Assembly (NCBI RefSeq): GCF_002026305.1
Contig: NZ_MVAB01000001.1
Coordinates: 992,001 to 1,056,000 of the forward strand
Length of the DNA stretch: 64,000 nucleotides
DNA from: Vagococcus martis
GTDB taxonomy: Bacteria > Bacillota > Bacilli > Lactobacillales > Vagococcaceae
Direction: 5' to 3'
The stretch's first letter is position 1; every line of letters begins with the position of its first letter. A program made the translations under genes and the position numbers. Below are positions 55,892-62,397 of the stretch, in pieces. The notes below the pieces were generated by a model. It saw nothing but the letters and a program-made list of their open reading frames with translations. It had not been told where the DNA came from and made no database searches.

Positions 55892-55930
55892 AACCATCAA
55901 GCTATTTTTAAAATAGCTTGATGGTTTTTT
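55892..55930 (+). terminator. Terminator of the first mannose-type PTS operon
   Basis: AACCATCAAGCTATTTT and AAAATAGCTTGATGGTT form a perfect long stem with a very short loop, followed by a T run. Rho-independent. Confidence 0.92.
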
Positions 55931-56007
55931 GTCTTCTTTAACAATATCTTCTACACATAAACTGAAAATTATTCTGCTATAATATAACCATGAAAAGGAG
56001 TGTTTTA

Positions 56008-56106
56008 ATGACGTACTTTAAACATCTATTTACCACAAGAAAAACAAATGATTCCTTTCTCCGTCCTTTAGGAGCTGGATTGACTATGTTTATCACACTG
56101 TGTTAA
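56008..56106 (+). CDS. Small reading frame of 32 residues, possibly frameshifted
   Basis: A short gene with good signals: an extended -10 (TGCTATAAT near 55977) and AAAGGAG seven bases before the ATG. It would encode a basic N-terminal half (HLFTTRKTNDSFLRPLGAG) followed by a hydrophobic start, ending abruptly at TAA. In the next frame, from just before the stop, coding potential continues as TVLILMYLFDYGLSISKKQY and then stops at 56157-56159, so one missing base could have broken a protein of about 52 residues with a single membrane helix. I do not recognise it. Either a tiny membrane protein or its remnant. Confidence 0.4.
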   Translation: MTYFKHLFTTRKTNDSFLRPLGAGLTMFITLC

Positions 56107-56154
56107 TACTCATGTATTTATTTGATTACGGGCTATCTATTTCAAAAAAACAAT

Positions 56155-56198
56155 ACTAAAAACCACCACTTTACGGCTTAAAGCATAGTAAAGTGGTG
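56155..56198 (-). terminator. Terminator of the glycosaminoglycan operon
   Basis: CACCACTTTAC and GTAAAGTGGTG form a perfect 11-pair stem with a 13-base loop, followed on the minus strand by GUUUUUAG, ten bases after the lyase gene. Confidence 0.85.
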
Positions 56199-56207
56199 AC
56201 TTGATTT

Positions 56208-58133
56208 TTAAAACAATCTCATATAATTCTCTTCATTGTTTCTATCTATTTTCACAACACCAAATTGTCCATATACTGGATACCCATCGATTTTATATAA
56301 TTTGTGTCCTGAATACGTGTCTTCAACCATCGAATAAATCAACCACTCTTGTCCATCTATTGTGATTGCCATTCCGTAACATTTTTCCTCTGAGAATAAC
56401 TTATTATCAGTTTTTTGTACTAGATTTTCCTTAACTACAGCATTACTGTATTTAGTCAGAACAGTATATTGGGTTGGTTGACTACTTGTTGCCACAATTT
56501 TTTCATTAACAACTAAATCGTTATATGTTGGGGCAAAAAGACTTTCTTCTACATGTATTGATTCTTCACTGAAGTGGGCATAGTATCGCTTATTTTTTAT
56601 ATCCAAGCTAACTTGATCCTGTTCTTTTCGTGCTTTTATCTTTGGATTTAAATTAAAATAGCGCGTCATATTAGAAAATGCATTATCTCCTATATCAACA
56701 ACCTGATCTAAAATGATAAAACTATCTAATTCTTTTATGTATAATACTGTCCGCACGACTTTAAACTCTCCATTAACTTGAGTGTCAATATACGCACTTC
56801 TTACGGCCCAAAAACCATCATCTTCATAGACACGGTTAGATAAACTTGTTGGAACACCTTCAAATCCCCATGAATCCACGACCTCCCCAAATGGATGACT
56901 ATTTATCGCAACGGTATTGTGTTGCGGTGCTTCTTTTAATAAATATCTAAGCGGTGACTCAACGTAAGTTAAACGTCCGCTATCTACCAAGATATTATCA
57001 CCACCAAGTGTGACATCAATGTGACCTAAACTAAGATGCCCATGTCCGCTACCTAATGGGCCATTGTATAAATGGGCGTACGATGACGTAAAATCCCAAT
57101 CATCATGGTAATAATAATTTCCTGTAAAATGATCCGTTATTGTCTTAGGAAATTCACTATCTACACACTGAGTTTTATTTTTTTCCCATGTTGAATAATC
57201 TATCTCACGGTGACTAAAGTAAAGAAGTAAATAATCAACCGTTACATGATTGTAAAAAAGCGGCGGCAAAGATTGTTGGTAGAGTAGCGATAGAGTTTGT
57301 ATCACATCATCTATTCTCATCTCATCTGTGTCCCCTTGTAAAATAGTCGTGCCTTCTGGTGTCACAAAATGTGGCATAAAATAATACATAGACAATATCT
57401 TTTCTTCTAATAATGTTTGTATGGGATGATCTTTTATTACGTCACTTTGGTGGATACATACAATACTTCGCAGCACTTCCATAAAATATAGTGGCGACTG
57501 TTCCCAGTGATTACCAGATGGTTGGATTTGTAGGTGTAATTGATGTGTTAAACGACTTAGCATGCGTTGGTATGCACTTGACTCACACATGTCACTCGCA
57601 CGATGAGAGACGATAAAAAATCCAGTTACAATCAATATCCCCCAATTACTCAAATCATATTTCTCGATATAACCATCATCCAAATAGTTTAATTGTTGAT
57701 AGATACTCTGTTTTATTTTTTCATTATCAGACACACTCAGTATCGATTCTTGTTCCAAATAGTGAATCATAATCTCCCAATACATCAAACGAATTCCTGT
57801 ATCTATAGTTCGCCAATTTTCGGTCGTTTGATTTTTAGTAATCCAGTCTAACACTAAGTCTTTTCCTTTTTGTAGATAACAAATATCGCCAGAAATATCA
57901 AAACTCATACACAAATCGAGTAAATATTCTTGACGATTAAGCATATAATTCCACTCTTCATCTTCAAATGGAACACAGTACCAATCTATTGTTGACCCAA
58001 AGTCTACGATTTCCTGACATGGTTCCATATCATATGGGTGAATAAATTGAAATTTGTTTTCTAATAATAACTGACTATTCGCATGCATCAACATGATATT
58101 TGGCTCTTGTTTATCAAAAAATGTCCTCTTCAT
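56208..58133 (-). CDS. Heparinase II/III family protein (intracellular)
   Basis: A 641-residue polysaccharide-lyase-like protein lacking a signal peptide. The N-terminal half (about residues 1-310) is an (alpha/alpha) toroid with DLSNWGILIVTGFF and IQPSGNHWEQSPLYFMEVLR; the C-terminal half (about 350-640) is a beta sandwich with GPLGSGHGHLSLGHIDVTLGGDNILVDSGRLTY, including the metal- and catalysis-related histidines, and APQHNTVAINSHPFG. Cytoplasmic homologues sit in streptococcal hyaluronan PTS operons (HepC). Last gene of the operon with GH88 and mannose-type PTS. Exact substrate unknown; a GAG oligosaccharide is expected. Confidence 0.9.
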   Translation of the reverse strand: MKRTFFDKQEPNIMLMHANSQLLLENKFQFIHPYDMEPCQEIVDFGSTIDWYCVPFEDEEWNYMLNRQEYLLDLCMSFDISGDICYLQKGKDLVLDWITKNQTTENWRTIDTGIRLMYWEIMIHYLEQESILSVSDNEKIKQSIYQQLNYLDDGYIEKYDLSNWGILIVTGFFIVSHRASDMCESSAYQRMLSRLTHQLHLQIQPSGNHWEQSPLYFMEVLRSIVCIHQSDVIKDHPIQTLLEEKILSMYYFMPHFVTPEGTTILQGDTDEMRIDDVIQTLSLLYQQSLPPLFYNHVTVDYLLLYFSHREIDYSTWEKNKTQCVDSEFPKTITDHFTGNYYYHDDWDFTSSYAHLYNGPLGSGHGHLSLGHIDVTLGGDNILVDSGRLTYVESPLRYLLKEAPQHNTVAINSHPFGEVVDSWGFEGVPTSLSNRVYEDDGFWAVRSAYIDTQVNGEFKVVRTVLYIKELDSFIILDQVVDIGDNAFSNMTRYFNLNPKIKARKEQDQVSLDIKNKRYYAHFSEESIHVEESLFAPTYNDLVVNEKIVATSSQPTQYTVLTKYSNAVVKENLVQKTDNKLFSEEKCYGMAITIDGQEWLIYSMVEDTYSGHKLYKIDGYPVYGQFGVVKIDRNNEENYMRLF

Positions 58134-58151
58134 TCTCTCGTCTCCTCTAAC

Positions 58152-58197
58152 AAAAAGAAGCCACGTTCATCTATATAATAGAGTTATCGTGACTTCT
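58152..58197 (-). terminator. Intra-operon hairpin before the heparinase-like gene
   Basis: AAAGAAGTCACG pairs with CGTGGCTTCTTT (one GU pair) around a 22-base loop, and UUUUUG follows on the minus strand. It lies between the YajC-like and lyase genes and would reduce lyase expression. A TATTAT in the loop might serve as a -10. Confidence 0.6.
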
Positions 58198-58205
58198 TTG
58201 CTTGA

Positions 58206-58481
58206 TTATTTTTCTTCGTTGTATCGACCAATGAGTGAGTGTTTATCTACTCGAATAATGGTATCTTTAGCTATTTTTAGATGAACAATATGTTCGTCAA
58301 TTCGACTAATTTTTCCAATAATCCCACTATTCATCATGACTTGGTCACCAACTGATAATTCATTTAAAAAAGATTGCATATCAACTAATTGCTTTTGTTG
58401 ATATTTTTTCTTTGCAAGGGGTAAAACAACGACATAAAGTATGACAAGCAGTATGAGTAAGATAATCCCGACTGTTTTCAT
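58206..58481 (-). CDS. YajC-like protein in PTS operon
   Basis: A 91-residue protein with one N-terminal membrane helix (TVGIILLILLVILYVVVLPL) and a C-terminal YajC beta-domain (MQSFLNELSVGDQVMMNSGIIGKISRIDEHIVHLKIAKDTIIRVDKHSLIGRY). True YajC is an accessory of the Sec translocon. Its copy here, directly after the PTS IIA gene, recalls the extra yajC gene in streptococcal hyaluronan PTS operons. It may assist membrane insertion of the IIC/IID pair; this is inference. Confidence 0.88.
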   Translation of the reverse strand: MKTVGIILLILLVILYVVVLPLAKKKYQQKQLVDMQSFLNELSVGDQVMMNSGIIGKISRIDEHIVHLKIAKDTIIRVDKHSLIGRYNEEK

Positions 58482-58484
58482 GTT

Positions 58485-58937
58485 TTAGATACCTTCTTCT
58501 TCAGTAACCGATACATCTTCCACTTTTTCTTCAGAAACATCAGGCATTACCATCAACATTTCTTTGCTTTCAGCCATACTATTTGACAACTCAACAGAAA
58601 CATTATCTGTCGTTAAAATACCCATGCTGTTTTTCATGTATAAATCTAAAATGAGATTTAATGACACACTAGATAAGATAAATTGATTTTTTTTGCCTAG
58701 TTCTAATAACAAACGTGTCGCGATTTGATGAGGTGCGCCCCCTGTCATATCAGCAAAAATCAAGACATTGTCATTTTCTGTTAAAAAGGCTGTTAATTGT
58801 TGTTCGTACTCTCCATGAGTTAAATTGTGATCTAAATCAAAATAGTGTAACTGTTCATTACTTCCTGATAATAATTTTAAGGCTGAACAAACACCTGACG
58901 GGAAATTCCCATGACCGACTATGCATACTTTAAACAT
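58485..58937 (-). CDS. PTS mannose/fructose/sorbose-family IIA
   Basis: A 150-residue IIA with phosphohistidine His9 in CIVGHGNFPSG and the conserved ADMTGGAPHQIATRLLLE. It provides phosphate to the IIB of the same operon. The C-terminal tail is acidic (SEEKVEDVSVTEEEG), a low-complexity extension. Last of the four PTS subunits; followed at three bases by the YajC-like gene. Confidence 0.92.
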   Translation of the reverse strand: MFKVCIVGHGNFPSGVCSALKLLSGSNEQLHYFDLDHNLTHGEYEQQLTAFLTENDNVLIFADMTGGAPHQIATRLLLELGKKNQFILSSVSLNLILDLYMKNSMGILTTDNVSVELSNSMAESKEMLMVMPDVSEEKVEDVSVTEEEGI

Positions 58938-58952
58938 TTTTATTCCACCCTA

Positions 58953-59768
58953 CTATTTTAAGATTCCTAGCATTGATAAAGCGATACCTAACACAATAAG
59001 CAATGCAATCAAACGGTATGTTGACCATTTGTATTTTCTGATTAATACATATACTCCTGCTGTAACTAAAACTGGTAAAAGATTTGGTGCGATTTTATCA
59101 AACACTGTTTGAAGTGCCACAACTTGATCTTTTCCTTCAACTTTTGTCACATATTCAAGTGCCAAATTGGCTTTAACAAATGATACGGATAATCCTGAGA
59201 TAACCGTTACACCAATTGTTGTCGCAATTTTTGCGATACTTGCCATTTTTTCACTCAATGTATCAATAACATTTGTTCCTAGTTTATAACCTAAGTAACC
59301 CATCAACATACGTAAACCAAATGTGATACCAAACATACATACGATAAAGAAGATAGGACCAGCTATTAAGCCATCTAATGCCATACCTGCTGCAATTGTT
59401 GAGAATAATGGTGCTAACCCAAATTGAGATAATGAATCCCCAATCCCTGATAAAGGTCCCATCAACGCAAATTTAATGGCACGTGTGTCTTCTTCATTTT
59501 GACCACTATCATACATGGCTAATTGCATGCTTGTAATAAATGGAACTAACTGAGGGTTTGTGTTATAAAACTCTAAGTTAGAAATGGTAACGTCTTTTAA
59601 TTTTTCTTCGTCATCTTTGTAAATTTTTCTAAGAGAAGGAAAAAGAATATTCGCATATCCTGTTCCTTGATAATTTCCATAGTTAAATCCATTTTGTAAC
59701 ACGTATGAACGTAAACTTGCTTTAAAATAATCTTTTTTTGTTAATACTGGTTGTTGGTTAGATGCCAT
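58953..59768 (-). CDS. PTS mannose/fructose/sorbose-family IID (GAG operon)
   Basis: A 271-residue IID: LTKKDYFKASLRSYVLQNGFNYGNYQGTGYANILFPSLRKIY at the N terminus and KFALMGPLSGIGDSLSQFGLAPLFSTIAAGMALDG are diagnostic. The C-terminal third contains membrane helices. It overlaps the IIC gene by 11 bases. Partner of IIC in transport of, most likely, unsaturated glycosaminoglycan disaccharides, judged by GH88 and the lyase in the operon. Confidence 0.93.
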   Translation of the reverse strand: MASNQQPVLTKKDYFKASLRSYVLQNGFNYGNYQGTGYANILFPSLRKIYKDDEEKLKDVTISNLEFYNTNPQLVPFITSMQLAMYDSGQNEEDTRAIKFALMGPLSGIGDSLSQFGLAPLFSTIAAGMALDGLIAGPIFFIVCMFGITFGLRMLMGYLGYKLGTNVIDTLSEKMASIAKIATTIGVTVISGLSVSFVKANLALEYVTKVEGKDQVVALQTVFDKIAPNLLPVLVTAGVYVLIRKYKWSTYRLIALLIVLGIALSMLGILK

Positions 59769-60537
59769 CTTCGATTACCTCCTCTTGTTCGTCTGCTTGC
59801 CCATTGCCTTTGTTATAGAAGTTGTTTAATGCTAAGATTGCGCCGGCAAAGGCTAACCCAATAACTGGCATTGCTAAGTAAGAAATACACACATAACCTA
59901 ATAAAATAGCTGGAATGAATTCTTTTTTCACCATAACGTTTAAAATCATCGCAAAACCAATAGCTGGTAACAAGCCACCTGCAACAGATAATCCTGAAAT
60001 AAGTGCTTGAGGAATAATATTAACAAAAGCACGTAATACTTCAATACTCATTGTCGCAACTAAACCAATGATAAAACCAAATACTCCAAAACCGATAAAT
60101 GTTAAGTTTGATGTTAATTTAAATGATTTGTAGTTTCCTTCTTGGATAGATTTTGTTGCCCAAGAAAGTGATCCGGCATTTAATGAATAGATAAATGTAA
60201 TCACAAATTGAATCATCACAGCAAATGGGAATGATAAAGACAATGCTGTTGGCACGTCCATTCCTGTATCTTTTAAAGCAATTGCCATAATAGTCCCAAC
60301 AACACCTGGTCCGATTGGGTTAGGTGGAACAGTTCCTCCAGCCCCAACACCAAATCCCATAAAGGCTAATTCAGCTGTCGCTCCCATTAATAACCCCGTT
60401 TGAACATCTCCTAAAATAAGTCCGACACCAAATGATAAAAAGATTGCACGGTTAGTGTAAATACCAATTAACTGACCGATTAAACAAAATGAAACAAATA
60501 ACCCTACTAATAATGCCTGTACGAATGTTGCATCCAT
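59758..60537 (-). CDS. PTS mannose/fructose/sorbose-family IIC (GAG operon)
   Basis: A 259-residue membrane protein with about eight segments. FGVGLILGDVQTGLLMGATAELAFMGFGVGAGGTVPPNPIGPGVVGTIMAI is the IIC signature. The C-terminal cytoplasmic tail is acidic (GQADEQEEVIEDG). It follows IIB after 18 bases and overlaps IID. Forms the transmembrane channel with IID. Confidence 0.93.
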   Translation of the reverse strand: MDATFVQALLVGLFVSFCLIGQLIGIYTNRAIFLSFGVGLILGDVQTGLLMGATAELAFMGFGVGAGGTVPPNPIGPGVVGTIMAIALKDTGMDVPTALSLSFPFAVMIQFVITFIYSLNAGSLSWATKSIQEGNYKSFKLTSNLTFIGFGVFGFIIGLVATMSIEVLRAFVNIIPQALISGLSVAGGLLPAIGFAMILNVMVKKEFIPAILLGYVCISYLAMPVIGLAFAGAILALNNFYNKGNGQADEQEEVIEDGI

Positions 60538-60555
60538 TTATTTTACCTCCAACGA

Positions 60556-61056
60556 TTAATTTTCTTCGACGTATTTGTTTAAATCTAACCCACCACCAGC
60601 GTCGCCGCCCATTGGTGTTGTTTGTGTATTGAAATGTACCCCGTGTTCATTGTGTAATGTTTTCAAGGCAGCTAAATCCTCTTCACCAAGTGAAATGTAA
60701 TTAGTTAATTGTTTTTTACCTTCTGCAAAGTGAATGTTCCCAACGTTTAATTCTTTGATTGGCACGCCTCCTTCAACTAAACGTAAAACATCTTTAGGAT
60801 TTTTAGCTACTAGGAAAATCGATTGTTTAGGTGATGCTTTATGAATCTTGTCGCATGTTTCTTCAATACTGAAAAAACGCATTCCGATTGATTTAGAAAT
60901 CAATGATTTCATCAATGTTTGTTGGATACTACTTGTAGATACCTCGTCATTAGCCACGATGACTAAATTTGCCCCTAATGAATTAATCCATAATTGTCCT
61001 TGTCCATGAATCAAGCGTTCGTCGATTCGCACCATTTTAATGTTTGGTTCTGTCAT
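60556..61056 (-). CDS. PTS mannose/fructose/sorbose-family IIB (GAG operon)
   Basis: A 166-residue IIB with phosphohistidine His17 in VRIDERLIHGQGQLWINSLG, followed by VIVANDEVSTSSIQQTLMKSL and the conserved GGVPIKELNVGNIHFAEGKKQL. It phosphorylates the sugar during transport. Second gene of the operon, 12 bases after the GH88 gene, preceded by AGGAGG. Related to the AgaV and hyaluronan-disaccharide IIB group. Confidence 0.93.
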   Translation of the reverse strand: MTEPNIKMVRIDERLIHGQGQLWINSLGANLVIVANDEVSTSSIQQTLMKSLISKSIGMRFFSIEETCDKIHKASPKQSIFLVAKNPKDVLRLVEGGVPIKELNVGNIHFAEGKKQLTNYISLGEEDLAALKTLHNEHGVHFNTQTTPMGGDAGGGLDLNKYVEEN

Positions 61057-61068
61057 TGTTTTTTCCTC

Positions 61069-62253
61069 CTACCAGTATAATGTCCAATCTTTATAAAAAC
61101 GAAGTAAAGCTTCCATGTAGAAATAGTCTCCCCAGATATTTGCTTCATCCACACCTTTTCCTGAATGCCATGAGTAAACTCCATGAGTTAATAAGCCGTT
61201 TTCTTTTTCTAAGTCTGTGTACGTATAGTTTTTAATCAAGCTACCAAGCATTGCATGAGAAGCGTAACGATACGTCATTGCCAATTCATCTGATTCCGGC
61301 AAGTATTTCAACATTTCATTCATGCCACATACCGCAATCGCTCCAGATGAAGAATCTCTTGATTGACCACTACCATCAGTAAAGATTAAATCCCAATATG
61401 GAACTAAATCCTCTGGTAAACGATTTAATAAATAGTTTGTAACAGCTTTGAAGTCCTCTACAATGTAATCATTGTGTGTTTGATAATATTGAAGTGCCAT
61501 ACCATAAACAATCCATGCTTGTCCTCGTGCCCAACTTGAATCGTCTGAATACCCTTGACGAGTCACGCCTTTTAATGGTTCACCTGTTTTAGGGTCAAAA
61601 TAGAATGTATGGAAACTTGAAGCATTTTCTCGAATCGCTGTTTTTAATGTTGTTTGATAGTGCTTGTCCGCAATATCTGAATACGTCATATCTCCCGTTT
61701 CTTCTGATGCCCAGTAAAGAAGTGGGATGTTTAACATGCAATCAACAATTAAACGATAATTATCTTCTGCACCTAACTCGCCCCATGCTTGAATGAATTC
61801 ACCTTTTTCTTGGTATCTAGAAATCAGTTGGTCTGCTGCTAAAATGCTAGCTTTTTTAGCTTCTTCATTTCCTGTTAATTTGTATGCGCTCACACAAGAC
61901 GGGATGTAAAGAAACCCTAAATCATGATGGTCAACTTCTATTTTTTCTTCAATACGATGTAAAAAATCTGTGACATGTTTGTCAGCTAATTGACGATATT
62001 TTTCGTCACCAGTGTATTCATAAGCTAGCCATAACATCCCCGTCCAAAAACCATTTGTCCACTCGATATTTTTCATTTTCTCATAAAAACCATTTTTAGT
62101 AGCAGGACTTGGATAGGTTTCACCAAATTTTTTAATGTTCTCATCTACTAAAGCCACTGCATGATCTAATGCACCTGTGATGTCTTTTTTAGATAATAAT
62201 CCTGATCCATAATAACGTTGTGCATTTAATAAATCTTCTTTTATCATCGCCAC
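61069..62253 (-). CDS. ugl: Unsaturated glucuronyl hydrolase (GH88), second copy
   Basis: A 394-residue (alpha/alpha)6-barrel hydrolase like the one at 49474, with EWTNGFWTGMLWLAYE, the catalytic aspartate in VDHHDLGFLYIP, the second in YRLIVDCMLNIPLL, RQGYSDDSSWARGQAW and GVDEANIWGDYFYMEALL. It removes the unsaturated uronate from imported disaccharides. First gene of the operon. A GTG start (AAAGGAG four bases before) is used here; the ATG two codons later (62247) is equally possible. A sigma-54 promoter lies 32 bases upstream, so expression should depend on RpoN and the LevR-type activator. Confidence 0.94.
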   Translation of the reverse strand: MAMIKEDLLNAQRYYGSGLLSKKDITGALDHAVALVDENIKKFGETYPSPATKNGFYEKMKNIEWTNGFWTGMLWLAYEYTGDEKYRQLADKHVTDFLHRIEEKIEVDHHDLGFLYIPSCVSAYKLTGNEEAKKASILAADQLISRYQEKGEFIQAWGELGAEDNYRLIVDCMLNIPLLYWASEETGDMTYSDIADKHYQTTLKTAIRENASSFHTFYFDPKTGEPLKGVTRQGYSDDSSWARGQAWIVYGMALQYYQTHNDYIVEDFKAVTNYLLNRLPEDLVPYWDLIFTDGSGQSRDSSSGAIAVCGMNEMLKYLPESDELAMTYRYASHAMLGSLIKNYTYTDLEKENGLLTHGVYSWHSGKGVDEANIWGDYFYMEALLRFYKDWTLYW

Positions 62254-62284
62254 TTCTCTCCTTTATTAGTCTCACTTTATATAT

Positions 62285-62301
62285 AGCAAGTAGCGTGCCA
62301 A
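62285..62301 (-). promoter_or_regulatory. Sigma-54 (RpoN) promoter of the glycosaminoglycan operon
   Basis: TTGGCACGCTACTTGCT on the minus strand carries the -24 TGGCAC and the -12 TTGCT with correct spacing, an essentially perfect match to the consensus. Expected start near 62274, giving a leader of about 20 bases. The adjacent gene encodes the type of activator such promoters need. Confidence 0.92.
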
Positions 62302-62303
62302 CT

Positions 62304-62335
62304 TTTTAAAACGCTTTATTGATAACGTTTTAAAA
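62304..62335 (-). promoter_or_regulatory. Inverted repeat next to the -24 element
   Basis: TTTTAAAACG and CGTTTTAAAA are perfect 10-base arms separated by 12 bases, ending three bases before the -24 element. It is a plausible binding site for the LevR-type activator or for a repressor. The nearness to the promoter is unusual for an enhancer, which is commonly further upstream. Confidence 0.55.
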
Positions 62336-62356
62336 ACGAGACATTGGATGTGTAAC

Positions 62357-62397
62357 CAAAAAAATTGGATTTACTTTATTAAAAAGTAAATCCAATT
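62357..62397 (-). terminator. Terminator of the activator gene
   Basis: ATTGGATTTACTTT and AAAGTAAATCCAAT form a perfect 14-pair stem around five bases; seven U follow on the minus strand. The first arm includes the last codons of the activator gene, so the activator and the operon are separate transcription units. Confidence 0.92.

Noticed and set aside
53330-59768. The two mannose-type PTS as a recent duplication
   Set aside because: One has a fused IIAB and the other has separate IIA and IIB, gene orders differ and the proteins are only distantly similar.
62304-62335. CcpA cre site at TGATAACGTTTTAA
   Set aside because: Two conserved positions fail, and the perfect 10-base inverted repeat explains the sequence better.
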